DNA of 64,000 nt from Linum tenue. Lineage: Eukaryota; Streptophyta; Magnoliopsida; Malpighiales; Linaceae. The DNA lies in NCBI GenBank assembly GCA_946122785.1, contig CAMGYJ010000005.1:39298002-39362001 (forward strand). The letters are read 5' to 3'. Position numbers and translations under genes: made by a program. The notes beneath the pieces were generated by a model. The model was not told where the DNA came from, made no database searches, and was given only the letters and a program-made list of their open reading frames with translations. The number at the start of each line of letters is the position of its first letter. The stretch's first letter is position 1. Shown here piece by piece: positions 1 to 9,485 of the stretch.

Positions 1-1947
1 CCAATTGCGTTCCAACTCACGAATGACTTCTTCAACTCCAACGTTCTTCAATTCTTCTCGAATTTCTTGACACACGTCACGTGTCCCATAAACGAACAAT
101 TCTTCCTCTTCCTTCTTCCATACCCAAACCATGTTGGGCTCAATCTGCCCCCTCAAATTCGGCCCACTTTGCTGATTTGGCCATTCTTGGACGAGCCCAG
201 CAATTGCTAGCTCTTGGCCCCCTTGCTCCATTCCATTTGCGAATGCAACCTGAATGTCTCGGCCCAAAGTGGATCCAGCAAAACGAACCACAACTCGGCC
301 CAACTGTTCTGGGCTTTTGATGAAGCGGCCTAGGGTTGCACAAAGAGAAGGAAACCTGCCCCCGCCTTCTCTCTTCCTTGCTCCATCTCTTCCCGGCGAC
401 CCGCCGTCCTTTCGTCGGCACGGCGGCCAGCGCGAATCCGCCGCCGTCTTCAATTCCGCCCTCGTCGCCAGCTTCCCCGACGACTTCTTCTCCGCCGATT
501 GCGACTCGTCGTCGGTAGCTAAGGGAGAGGAGGCGCTGCTGCCATTCCTCTTCATCCCACCCATCGGCGACGAGCAGAGCATCCCGCCGCCATCGCACTT
601 CTTTTTCTTCAAATACTTCTCCGCCGGCGAGCGATCCCTCGGTGATTGCTCTGCTTCTTCCCCCGACAGCGGCCATTCTCTGGTCGGAACCCCCAGCACT
701 CGCCGACTCTTCTTTCTCCCGGTCGACGATGCTGTCCGGGACGGCGGTGAGGCCACCGATCCATCCCTTGCTTCCTCCTTCTTCTCCTTCCTCGACGAAT
801 AGAGGAATCCGCCGCCGTGCTTCCTCTTCTTCAAATCCTTCGCAGACGTGTCATTTTCCCGACGACTTCGAGGAGATTCCGAACCCATGACATCCGAAGC
901 CTGCTCCCTTCGCGCGATTCCCCTCTCTGGCAAGACTTCAACTCCGCGGCGCGGAGCCAAGCTCGAGCCCACGCACTCCCTCATTAGCTCCGCCGCATAC
1001 CCGCTCGCCATCGGCGACTGCGGTGCTCCCGTGGCTGGTTGCGATGCCAACGATTTAGCCCGTTGGGTTATCACCCTCCATTGGTCTTCGACTAAGGAAT
1101 TGACTAGTGGCGATGAGGGAAAAGCAGAGAGACGGGGCGCATCGGCCACCCAATCTCTCTCTCCGGCTCTCGATTTCTTCTCTTCTTTCTTCCGGAATCT
1201 CCAATTTGCTACTCGACTTGGCGTTGCTCTTCTCCCTGGAATTTCATCTTTGGGTTCTCTCTCAAAGACAAACGTCTTCTCTTTGCTTGGAACAGCAGCA
1301 GGGGCAACTAATGGTGGTGTTGGAGTTCCTTTCAAAGCTGGCTGCTCCTTGCCCTCTGCCGATTTGGATAGCAACATCGTTGCTGCAGCTGTGGCCTTCG
1401 ACAAGATGGGTGGAGGAATATCAGCAGTTGCAGTTTCCTTCATCGGCTGCTCGATCGTGATTACCAAAAGTTGCGGCGGGTCAAAGATGGTGGTGGATGC
1501 TGCCGTGATTGGCGGCGAGAACTCCGTCGGATCCGATTCCTCCTCATCAACGACTTCTTTCTCGTCTGCCACCACATCGTCGTCTTTGTTGTCGTCCAAC
1601 CAGTCATCCTCCTCGTCGTTCCAATCGCACGACGCTAGTTGTGCCAGCAATTGTCTTATTTCCGCGAATCGCCTTCGATCAACTTCCTCCAACTCGTGCT
1701 CTTGAGAACTGGACATGATTCTGATTTGGGTGCCTGTAACCGGAACAGCAACTGCTGCTGCAGCTGTCTTCTCGGCCGCCACTCTTGGTTCTTTGGACGC
1801 GGCGGTTGTGATTTTGAGTGGAGCCTCTCGCGGAATACTACTGGACAGCGGCGAGAATGAGGTAACCTCGTTCTTCCACAGCGCTTCTAGCTTCGACTTC
1901 AACATCTTTGTGAGTTCGCTGGCCACGAGCTCTTCGAGTCTCGACAT
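1..1947 (-). CDS. Gag-like N-terminal part of an LTR-retrotransposon polyprotein (partial, no stop in window)
   Basis: The minus-strand frame is open from an ATG at 1947-1945 to base 1: 649 codons without a stop, checked codon by codon. The predicted protein starts MSRLEELVASELTKMLKSKL, a probably helical segment. It then has an alanine/proline-rich stretch, a very acidic stretch (DDWLDDNKDDD, about residues 116-126), and a long Ser/Arg/Lys-rich middle. A possibly globular end follows, with the segment LGRFIKSPEQLGRVVVRFAG. I see no CCHC knuckle, protease or RT in the visible part. Position right after the primer site makes it the element's first ORF (gag or a gag-pol fusion). Plus-strand frames over the same bases (for example 254-802 and 848-1705) are its shadows. 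The intact frame suggests a young element. The exact family is not recognised. Confidence 0.75.
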   Translation of the reverse strand, partial: MSRLEELVASELTKMLKSKLEALWKNEVTSFSPLSSSIPREAPLKITTAASKEPRVAAEKTAAAAVAVPVTGTQIRIMSSSQEHELEEVDRRRFAEIRQLLAQLASCDWNDEEDDWLDDNKDDDVVADEKEVVDEEESDPTEFSPPITAASTTIFDPPQLLVITIEQPMKETATADIPPPILSKATAAATMLLSKSAEGKEQPALKGTPTPPLVAPAAVPSKEKTFVFEREPKDEIPGRRATPSRVANWRFRKKEEKKSRAGERDWVADAPRLSAFPSSPLVNSLVEDQWRVITQRAKSLASQPATGAPQSPMASGYAAELMRECVGSSLAPRRGVEVLPERGIARREQASDVMGSESPRSRRENDTSAKDLKKRKHGGGFLYSSRKEKKEEARDGSVASPPSRTASSTGRKKSRRVLGVPTREWPLSGEEAEQSPRDRSPAEKYLKKKKCDGGGMLCSSPMGGMKRNGSSASSPLATDDESQSAEKKSSGKLATRAELKTAADSRWPPCRRKDGGSPGRDGARKREGGGRFPSLCATLGRFIKSPEQLGRVVVRFAGSTLGRDIQVAFANGMEQGGQELAIAGLVQEWPNQQSGPNLRGQIEPNMVWVWKKEEEELFVYGTRDVCQEIREELKNVGVEEVIRELERNW

Positions 1948-1974
1948 GGTTCTGGTACGAGTGCCTGCAACCAG

Positions 1975-1986
1975 GCTCTGATACCA
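1975..1986 (-). other. Primer binding site for initiator tRNA-Met
   Basis: On the minus strand the sequence reads TGGTATCAGAGC, complementary to the 3' end of plant initiator tRNA-Met. It lies two bases inside the LTR end, as expected for minus-strand cDNA priming. Confidence 0.9.
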
Positions 1987-1988
1987 AT

Positions 1989-2351
1989 TGTGAGAACCAC
2001 GCTTCTAGGGATTCTCGATACTGATCTTCGGCACTCGTGATAATTAGGGATTTAGGGTTTGAGAGAAAGAATTAGGGATTTAGATGAGATAGAATAGAAT
2101 TGGGAATCGGCCGAGGCCTTGGACTAGGATGAGACGAGAAATTAGGAGTTGAGAGGATAACTAGGGTTTAGGAGATTCTTCTTGATATTCTTCTTGATTG
2201 ATTATGACGTAAACCCAAAGTACATATTTATAGGATAATACCCGGAAATCCTAATAATAATCCTAATCCGACTGAATCTCTACTAACCATAATTATCATT
2301 ATCCTACCTAATATAATAATAGAAACAATATATAATTGTGTTTCTGACACA
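1989..2351 (-). repeat. 5' LTR of the left-edge retrotransposon (363 bp)
   Basis: On the minus strand the LTR begins TGTGTCAGAA and ends GGTTCTCACA, so it has the canonical TG...CA ends with TGTG/CACA inverted termini. A TATA box (TATAAATA on the minus strand, 2232-2225) is followed by a pyrimidine/purine-mixed leader, so transcription would run leftward into the ORF. The right boundary (2351/2352) abuts intron-like DNA upstream of the aldolase exon at 2467. Confidence 0.85.
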
Positions 2352-2466
2352 TTTCCATGTCTAATATTTGTTTTTTGTGTTCCTTTCTATGCATTCTGTG
2401 TAAGTTAGGTGCTTTGCACGAGTAACGTCCTACGACGATGTTTACTCTTTTCATTCCGTGAATTAG

Positions 2467-2844
2467 GTATATCCTGTTTCTGCATTGGGTGGAGTCCAGT
2501 ACATTGCAGCCCTCAAGAAGCCTTTCTCCGATATACCAATGGTTGCTTCTCAAGGAATAACAACAGGTGTTGCACCCTTTTTCTGTATGAATATCATGCT
2601 TTCCGGTGATTTTCGGGAGTTTTCTTTTCTGCACTTATCTCTTTTTGGTGCTCAGCTTTTCATTCCCTGTGATTTTGTATGCAATGCAGATTCTTTAGGG
2701 GACTATATAACCGCTGGAGCTTCAGCAGTCGTTCTGTCAGATGCCATATTCAGTAAAGAGGCAATGCTGCGGAGAGATTTCAGCAAAATACATCAACTAG
2801 CACTTCATGCTTCTTCGCATGGGAAAGAAGCTGTGCACGGGTAA
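2467..2844 (+). CDS. KDPG/KHG-aldolase-like protein, last two exons (partial)
   Basis: Two exons are visible. Exon 1 is 2467-2566, preceded by an AG acceptor and followed by a GT donor. Exon 2 is 2690-2844, after an AG acceptor, ending in TAA. The 123-bp intron interrupts a GAT codon in phase 1. The joined protein contains VYPVSALGGVQYIAALKKPF, then MVASQGITTD, then DYITAGASAVVLSDAIFSKE, the conserved C-terminal half of plant 2-dehydro-3-deoxyphosphogluconate aldolase-like TIM-barrel proteins. In this family the Schiff-base lysine stands just before the VYP motif, so it would be in the preceding exon. 2352-2466 looks like intron, and the remaining exons would lie left of the LTR element, outside the window. 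It could be a functional gene with a retrotransposon in an intron, or a stranded fragment; the sequence cannot decide. Confidence 0.75.
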   Translation, partial: VYPVSALGGVQYIAALKKPFSDIPMVASQGITTGVAPFFCMNIMLSGDFREFSFLHLSLFGAQLFIPCDFVCNADSLGDYITAGASAVVLSDAIFSKEAMLRRDFSKIHQLALHASSHGKEAVHG

Positions 2845-2985
2845 ATATGTTTTACTTGAACAGTGAAGATTCTAGGCGAGGCAAATTTTTGAGTTTTCTG
2901 GTTTGGTGATATCAAGTATATTCGTAGTACTACTACAATGCTGCTACAGCAGCCATGGCCAGTACCTTCAAATGCAAGCTAACTC

Positions 2986-3415
2986 CTAATTTTCGAAGTA
3001 GGCCCCTCTTGATACCGAGAATACGATACCCCGGTTATAAAGCGAGCAGAACACTTTGAACGCCATCAAAACCAAGATCATTACTGCAGTCAAAAGCGTC
3101 GGTGACTGCCAAGAAGCAAACACATATTGCCCCATAAACCTCCCAATCCTCACCTTCCATTGTCCAATGTAATACAAGTTCACCTCTGCAATGACCTCAT
3201 CCAGAAAAGCCACTCTGGTCAGGCTAATCGAATTGCTCGTCCCGTTCCACAAATCTGCCGCATCATGGGTCACTCCTCAAGTGATTCAAAACCACATTAT
3301 CACACACATCATCCTCAACAGCCTCACTTCCTTCCGAGTGTCAGTGATCCCATTCATCAGCTCCGTGTATCGTGTGAAAACCGGCGGCCCTTCGTGAGTA
3401 ATGTCATTCAAATAT
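2986..3415 (-). pseudogene. DUF247 (UPF0481) protein, C-terminal fragment, frameshifted
   Basis: Minus-strand translation gives, in changing frames, FTRYTELMNGITDTRKEVRL, NVVLNHLRSD, then DAADLWNGTSNSI, LTRVAFLDEVIAEVNLYY, GQWKVRIGRFMGQYVFASWQ and a hydrophobic segment (TLLTAVMILVLMAF) near the end. This order, with a C-terminal membrane helix, is typical of plant DUF247 proteins of unknown function. A small insertion near TGTGTGAT and another frame change just before the ATHD-like stretch break the reading frame, and the N-terminal two thirds are missing. It is a decayed fragment. Confidence 0.75.
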
Positions 3416-3568
3416 TACATCTCATTAATTAAAAATTTATTTTTCTGTTGGAGATGAGAAAACCAAAGATTGTAAAATCGAATTAGATGTTGTATTGAAA
3501 AATCAATGATATGTTATTCTATTATTATTAAATCATGGTTTAATCGGAGTTAAACTGATTTATATTGT

Positions 3569-3710
3569 CGAAATCGCCAATTGGTAAAGAAATCATTGAA
3601 TGCGAAAGGCCCATCGTCGTAGTTGACCTTGTAGAGGCAATGGTCGGAGCGGCAGTAGGGAACCTCTAGGGTGTCCCACTCCCACTCATGGTCGTTGCAG
3701 GAGAATGGGG
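3569..3710 (-). pseudogene. Aspartyl protease (nepenthesin/A1-like) fragment
   Basis: The minus strand encodes a segment with EVPYCRSDHCLYKVNYDDG followed by FAFNDFFTNWRF. This resembles the CRxxxCLYxVxYGDGSFTVGDF block of plant aspartyl proteases, which lies after the first catalytic Asp. The normally conserved GDGS is altered to DDGP. No flanking exons or catalytic DTG motif are visible, so it is a relic of about 47 codons lying just outside the copia LTR. Confidence 0.5.
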
Positions 3711-3765
3711 ATTAAGGAGTGAGAAGTGGACAAGTTGAAGATCAAGTCAGTTTGATGGTAGCAAT

Positions 3766-3968
3766 TGTGAGATATTGATATGAATGGAAAAGCATGATCT
3801 CATTGATTGAGACGTTGGTCTCTTATACAGATTACAGGAGGGATTGATGGAGGTTTGTTACAAGTGGTTGCAGGAAATTAGCTACCACTACTCTACAGCT
3901 CGTGGACTACGGGAAGGTTAGTTACAGGTGGAGAAGTGGTCAAGTAAGTTCCTTCTTTATCTCCAACA
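3766..3968 (-). repeat. 3' LTR of the copia element (203 bp)
   Basis: On the minus strand it begins TGTTGGAGATAAAG and ends AATATCTCACA (TG...CA). The end of the pol reading frame, with its stop at 3893, lies inside the LTR. Its last 166 bp recur inverted at 7340-7505 with, by eye, one mismatch. Confidence 0.85.
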
Positions 3969-6900
3969 CGCCCCCGCAAGATGGAGGTAGTGTCAATGAC
4001 TCCAATCTTGATGCGCAGGAGGAGGAAGCGAGTAGCAGGTAATGGCTTGGTCAAGGCGTCCGCAAGTTGCTGAGTAGTGGGTACATATTGAACATGAAGC
4101 CGACCAGCTTGGACGAGATGTCGAACGAAGTGGAAGTCCAGCGCTAGGTGCTTCATCCTGGAGTGGAATTGCGGATTGGAACTGAAGCTGGTTGCACCAA
4201 GGTTGTCGGAGTAAAGTGTGGGAGGTGCACGAAGCGGCTGGTGAAGCTCAACAAGGAGGTTCTGAACCCACTCGAGTTCGGCAGTGGCATGTGCTATGGC
4301 TCTGTACTCTGTTTCAGTGCTGGATCGGGCGACTGTCCTTTGCTTTTGAGATTTCCAGGAGATGAGCGTTGTGCCTAGATAGAGAAGGTAAGCTGAGGTA
4401 GATGTTCTATCGTCGAGGTTGCCCGCCCAGTCTGAGTCAGCGAAGGCAGAGAGCTGCAGTGGCAGCGGAGATTTTCGAACAGCGAGGCCGAAGGTGATGG
4501 TGCCACGAACATAGCGGAGGAGCCGCTGTAAACACTGCCAATGCACGGTGGTAGGTGCATGCATATATTGGGACAATTTATTGACCGCAAACGCTATGTC
4601 CGGACGGGTATAGACTAAGTACTGCAACGCACCAAGGGCTTGACGAAAGCGGGTCGCATCTGTCGGCGGGGAACCATCATGTAATGATAAGGCAGTGGAC
4701 GAGGCTAGTGGAGTGGTGGCTGGTGCAGCATCCAACATTTGAAACCTTGCTAGCACATCCGACATGTACTTGTGTTGTGATAAGATATACCCTGTAGTTG
4801 TGGGAATAACTTCTATTCCCAGGAAATAAGAGACTGAGCCCAGATTCTTGAGTGAAAATTTGTGAGCCAAGGCCGCTTGAAATGTAGAAAGCACCTATGC
4901 ATTGTTACCAGTCAAAAAGAGATCGTCAACATAGACGAGAAAGTAGAGTAGTACCCCTTCACGGTGGTAGACGAACAAAGAAGCATCGGATTGTGTCTTG
5001 CTGAAGCCGAAGTCGAGCAAAAATGAACCGAGAGCCGTGTACCACGCCCTCGGGGCCTGCCGGAGGCCATATATGGCCTTGCGGAGACGGAAAACATGGT
5101 GGGGATGCTGGGGATCAACAAATCCAGGCGGTTGGGTCATGTATACTTCATCTTGCAAGGGGCCTTGTAGAAAGGTGTTATTGACGTCAAAGTGCTGAAT
5201 TGGCCAATTATGGGAGAGGGCTATTGCGAAGACGGTGCGGACAGTGACAGGCTTGACCACCGGACTGAATGTGTCGTGGAAGTCGACGCCGGGGCGTTGA
5301 TGAAACCCTTTTGCGACGAGGCGGGTTTTAAATCTCTCGATGGTACCGTTGGGCAATGCTTCACCCGATAGAGCCATTTGTTGCCGAGGACGTTGAAATG
5401 CGGCTCCCTCGGCACGAGATCCCAGGTCATGTTGGCAATGAGAGCTGAGTTCTCGGCACGAAGCGCAGCCGCCCACTCGGGGTGTTTGAGAGCCTCGCGG
5501 ACTGATTGTGGGTGGAGAGGCGGCGTACCTGCAGAAATTTTAGCAACAAGAGCTGAAAATAGTTTCCTGGGCTTGAAGATGCCGTGTTGAGACCTGGTGA
5601 CCATGGGAGCGGGCCGGGCCGGTGGAGAGGGCGGGCCCAGCGGAGAAGCAGTGCTGGGTGAAGGAGTTTGATACTGGGCCGAGGCTGGCCCAGAGTCCTC
5701 ACTTGATGTCGTGGAAGGGGTCTCTGCAGGGGAGTTGCTCGCCGCTGAGGGGGAAGATGGCAGAGCTGGCCCAGTTTGGGGAGTTGGGCCTGTAGGGGGT
5801 GATGGGCCTGATGGAGTGAAAGGGAGCGAGGTAATGGTGGGGGAGGAGTCAATGACCCAATCAGCAACAGTAGGTGTTCCAGCAGAGGGAGTAGTGGGCG
5901 AGTGGCCAGGGAATGTGTGTTCTACAAACACCACATGACGGGACAAAAAAATACGGTTAGTGCGCGGATCAAAGCAGCGGTATGCACTGCGTTGGGGACA
6001 ATAGCCAACAAAGAGACAAGGACGTGAGCGGGGATCAAGTTTATTGGAGGAGTAAGGACGTAACCATGGATAACATAAGCAACCAAAGATACGGAGCTTG
6101 TGATAGTTGGGGGGTAGATTAAACAATACGGTATAGGGAATTTGACCACGCAGAGCAGAGGATGGGAGGCGATTGATGAGGTAAATGGCGGTGGAGAAGG
6201 CAAAGGACCAGAAAATGGTGGGGAGTTTTGCAAAATGGAGAAGAGTGATACCAGTCTCAACAAGATGGCGGTGTTTACGCTCAGCTAAACCGTTGTGCTC
6301 AGGAGTATGCGGTGGTGTGAGTAAGTGACTAATGCCGTGATCGGCAAGAGTAGATTGTAGTTTCTGAAATTAACCACCACCATCAGTATAGAGACGTCTA
6401 ATGGTCGTGGAAAAGTAGTTTTCGACCATTTTGCGAAAGGCAAGAAACACGTTAAGCACATCAGATTTGCGGCGCAGTGGGTAAAACCAAGTATAGCGGG
6501 AAAAATGGTCAATGATAATGAGATAATAAGAATAGCCATCAATTGAAGAGACAGGAGCTGGGCCCCAAACATCAGTATACAATAAATCAAATGGGCGATT
6601 GCTGGAAAGGGAGGAAACTGAAAACGGGAGTTTGTGACTTTTATTGGAAAGACAAGAGTCACAGTGACTAGTGACAGTAGCAGTGGTGACTGGAAGAGAC
6701 TGAGTGCGAAGGAGACTACTCAACGAATGGGGTGAAGGGTGGCCAAGGCGGGAGTGCCAGGAAGAGGCGGTGGTGCGGGTAGTGACTAGGGCAGGGCGGA
6801 CGGTGTGTAGATCATTGGGCAGCTCGTATAAATCGCCATTATTTTCCCCTTTCATCAGCGGCGCCCCCGTGCGAAGATCCTTCACAACAAAACAATGAGC

Positions 6901-7338
6901 AAAAAATTCCACCGAGACTGGATTAGTGCGACATAACTTGGCAACAGAGATAAGACGTTTCTTGATAGTAGGAACGCAAAGAACATCTTGTAGAGTAAAA
7001 GAATGCGACGAATTGGCAAGATGGGAAGAGCCAATGTGAGTAATCTTTAAACCTGAACCGTCGCCAACGAGAATTTCATCGGGACCATTGTAGTCGGATT
7101 ACAGAGAGAGATTGCCTAAGTCGGACGTGACATGGTGGGAGGCTGCAGAATCGAGGAGCCATGGGCCTGGGGGCGGGGCTCGGCCTGCGGATGTAGCGTG
7201 GACCTGGGCCTGTCGAGCTCGGTACGCCTGTCTCGCTTGAGGAAATAACTGAAAACACTGGCGTACAGAGTGGCCAGGTTTCTCACAGTATTGACAGACC
7301 ATCTTTGGGCGCCGTGGAGAGGACAGCTCAGTCAGTGG
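3893..7338 (-). pseudogene. copia gag-pol polyprotein, three stops and one frameshift
   Basis: The frame enters from the truncation point with a gag zinc knuckle (CQYCEKPGHSVRQC, about 7300-7258). A protease segment WLLDSAASHHVTSD follows, in which the usual DSG triad reads DSA. Next come the GAG-pre-integrase region with WHSRLGHPS, and the integrase core with YTDVWGPAP and YTDGGG. The RT contains AFLQGP-like, KAIYGLRQAPRAWY and YVDDL motifs. The RNase H has FADSDWAG, SSTETEYRA and YSDN. In-frame stops are at 7101-7099 (TAA), 6372-6370 (TAA, replacing the Glu expected after YTDGGG) and 4897-4895 (TAG). A frameshift lies near 5350. All major domains are recognisable, so the decay is by point changes rather than deletion, except at the missing gag N-terminus. 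Confidence 0.9.
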
Positions 7339-7339
7339 G

Positions 7340-7505
7340 CCACCTGTAACTAACCTTCCCGTAGTCCACGAGCTGTAGAGTAGTGGTAGCTAATTTCTTG
7401 CAACCACTTGTAACAAACCTCCATCAATCCCTCCTGTAATCTGTATAAGAGACCAACGTCTCAATCAATGAGATCATGCTTTTCCATTCATATCAATATC
7501 TCACA
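7340..7505 (+). repeat. Inverted fragment of the copia LTR (166 bp)
   Basis: This is the reverse complement of 3766-3931, that is the 3' part of the same LTR in plus orientation, ending AATATCTCACA. Only one difference was seen (A/G near 7394). It directly abuts the broken gag of the minus-strand element, so the two LTR segments face each other instead of repeating directly. Confidence 0.9.
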
Positions 7506-7717
7506 TGGTATCAGAGCCTCGAACCAAAAGGTCACGTGTTCGAATCTCCACGACCACCAATATTAACTGTTGTCTTTCAAGCACATGGTATGGTGGGCCT
7601 GTGCAAACTTCAAGCCCATGGGTTGGCTTTCGTTTGAGGGGGCGTGTTAGAGTGTGGTATAAGATCCAGCAGAACCCTCTCCCAACTCGAGTTATTGGGA
7701 GCAACTGGTTCTTGACA
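7506..7717 (+). mobile_element. tRNA-Met primer site with miniature-retrotransposon-like internal region
   Basis: TGGTATCAGAGC (7506-7517) follows the inverted LTR with no gap. About 130 bp later there is a polypurine-like tract (TTTGAGGGGGCG, ending 7644) followed by TGTTAGAGTGTGG at 7645. A TG...CA stretch ending TTGACA at 7717 could be a very short terminal repeat. Primer site and purine tract this close together are typical of TRIM-like non-autonomous elements. No matching left repeat is visible, so the call is tentative. Confidence 0.35.
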
Positions 7718-8014
7718 GCGATTGTCGTAGGAGTGCGGATATAGTGACTAAGTCTCTTATAACAGTCAGATCTCGACACAGAAATTTAATAGTTAAATAA
7801 TAGGAGCGATTTTTTATAAGTTTTTTTTACAATGATGTTTTAAAGTGATAGGGATAGTTTTGGTATTATGAAAAATTAATTTTTATTTATGTTTTTATAT
7901 AATTTCTTTGCCCCTCTCCCACTATCACTTTTCAGCGTTCTCCCCCTTCCTTTTTTTATTTATCTACCCTCTTTTTTTGCCACTTTATTTATATTTTTTA
8001 ACTAGACTAAACAG

Positions 8015-8527
8015 TCACTAAAAAAAAGGTTATAGGTATAATATGCCCCTCTACTATGTCGTTTTATCAAATATGACCCTCTACTATTTTTTACATCAAA
8101 CATGCCCCTGTACTTTGGAAAAATTATCAAACATGCCCTTCTGTTAAAATTTTCATCCATAAATCGTTAACCATGACCAAACTTTAGTTTGGGCCGCTCA
8201 AATGTCTAAAATATCCCCAATAATTTCACTTTAGAAATTTTTTGGTTCTTTTGTATAGCCAAATAATCCTAATAATTTCACTTTGACGCGACCCAGAGAA
8301 ATAAAACAGGATTCAAAACTGACATTTTCCCTCCCATTTGCAGATATCGGGTCGTCTAAACCTCGGTTCAACCATGATTGTCTATTTTTTCAATGAAATT
8401 TTTAACAGAAGGGCATGTTTGATAATTTTTCCAAAGTACAAGAGCATGTTTGATGTAAAAAATAGTATAAGGGCATGTTTAATAAAACGACATAATAGAG
8501 GGGCATATTATATCTATAAAAAAAAAA
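8015..8527. mobile_element. Foldback MITE-like element with long inverted repeats
   Basis: A left arm (8030 to about 8155, beginning TTATAGGTATAATATGCCCC) is inverted at about 8393-8519 with scattered mismatches. The arms carry the repeated phrase CATGCCC at intervals of about 30-40 bp. Both ends carry A-runs, and the element is flanked by the direct repeat AACTAGACTAAACAG at 8000-8014 and 8528-8542. A 15-bp flank is longer than the TSD of known MITE superfamilies, so assignment is open. Confidence 0.7.
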
Positions 8528-8674
8528 AACTAGACTAAACAGAACAAATGAGTATACAAATCATATAATAAAAGTGTACGAACAATCTATTAATTAATAG
8601 ATTGTATACAAATCATCATGTAAAATTCTACAAATCATATCATTATATATACCATATATATATATATATATATA

Positions 8675-8758
8675 CCCGAAGTTTGATTTAATGAAAAATA
8701 AAATTGACCGTTGAGATCGGCCGGAGCTCATCTAAGTACCTCTAACGGTTAGATCACT
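8675..8758 (+). repeat. Partial copy of the MITE at 9782-10047
   Basis: CCCGAAGTTTGATTTAATG and the following 60-odd bases closely match 9930-10013. It follows a short (TA)n run, and the TIR is not retained. Confidence 0.7.
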
Positions 8759-8777
8759 TGTTGGTGACAACTATAGG

Positions 8778-9481
8778 TAGGGGTGGGCATTGGGTGGGTT
8801 GGGTGGATTTTGACCATAAAATATACCCACCCGCGCTTAAACGGATTGATAATTTTTAACCCACCACCCACCCACATTTAGTCTCGGGTTGGGTCGGGCG
8901 GATGGTGGATGATGCGGGTGGGTTTGTGGGTTCACCCACATCACAACGTATTTAATATAAAGGAGTCAACTTGACATGATAATAGGTGAAGAGAATCATC
9001 GAGGGAAACAAGAAGTTGAAATAGGGCGAAAAATATCAAATTAGTTCTTAAATTGGATAGAAATTCTATTATGAAAGAGTTTTCTACAGATTGAGACGAT
9101 TATTAGGTGCAAGGAACTAAGAAAAATAATTCCACAAAGGAAAGAGCGGTGATCTAGGCACAAGAATTAGAGGAAAAAGTAAAGGGAATAAGAGGGGATC
9201 TCTATTTGGAAGGTTGGCTTTGAGGTTCAAACTCCAGGAGCAATCCGAGTTTATATCTAACGTCTCCACTCTCCTCTCGCTAGCGCCAACGACTTTGATC
9301 TTTTTGTTGTTGGGTTGAGCGGGTCACCCGCACACTCACCCACAACCCACCCACCACCCGACGGATGGCTCCCAGCGCAACCCGTCACCCACCCACAGAC
9401 CCATCCACTTAACGAAATTCGGGTCAAATGCGGGTGGGTCGGCCCAAACCCGCGGATGATCCGCCCGCATGCCCAGCCCTA
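8778..9481. mobile_element. Non-autonomous hAT element (704 bp)
   Basis: The ends TAGGGGTGGGCAT and ATGCCCAGCCCTA are inverted with one mismatch. They are flanked by the 8-bp duplication ACTATAGG (8770-8777 and 9482-9489), as expected for hAT. The subterminal regions are rich in GGGTGGGT/ACCCACCC repeats, and the middle has no coding potential. Confidence 0.85.
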
Positions 9482-9485
9482 ACTA

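Larger units (their letters stand above)
1..2351 (-). mobile_element. LTR retrotransposon, 5' portion (runs off left edge)
   Basis: Read on the minus strand, the order is LTR (2351 to 1989), a short spacer, a tRNA-Met primer binding site (1986-1975) and then a long open frame starting at 1947. This is the standard 5' layout of a plant LTR retrotransposon. The rest of the internal region and the 3' LTR lie outside the window, so the TSD cannot be checked. No reverse transcriptase is visible, so the superfamily is not settled from sequence. The element lies antisense to the KDPG-aldolase-like exons on its right and probably sits in an intron of that gene. Confidence 0.85.
3766..7339 (-). mobile_element. 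Ty1/copia retrotransposon, 5'-truncated and decayed
   Basis: The minus-strand order is gag CCHC knuckle, protease, integrase, reverse transcriptase, RNase H and a 203-bp 3' LTR, which is the copia domain order. A purine-rich tract (GCGGGGGCG on the minus strand) precedes the LTR. The 5' LTR and most of gag are missing: at 7339/7340 the sequence passes abruptly into an oppositely oriented fragment of the same LTR. The short LTR and the pol motifs suggest an Ale/Retrofit-like lineage, but this is a guess. Confidence 0.9.

Noticed and set aside
254..1705. Long plus-strand ORFs (254-802, 848-1705, 1715-1981)
   Set aside because: They lie opposite the continuous minus-strand retrotransposon frame, have biased Ser-rich translations and no family motif; they are shadows.
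5378..5938. Plus-strand ORFs and the extra minus ORF at 5427-5867 across the copia pol
   Set aside because: Alternative frames of the recognisable pol sequence.
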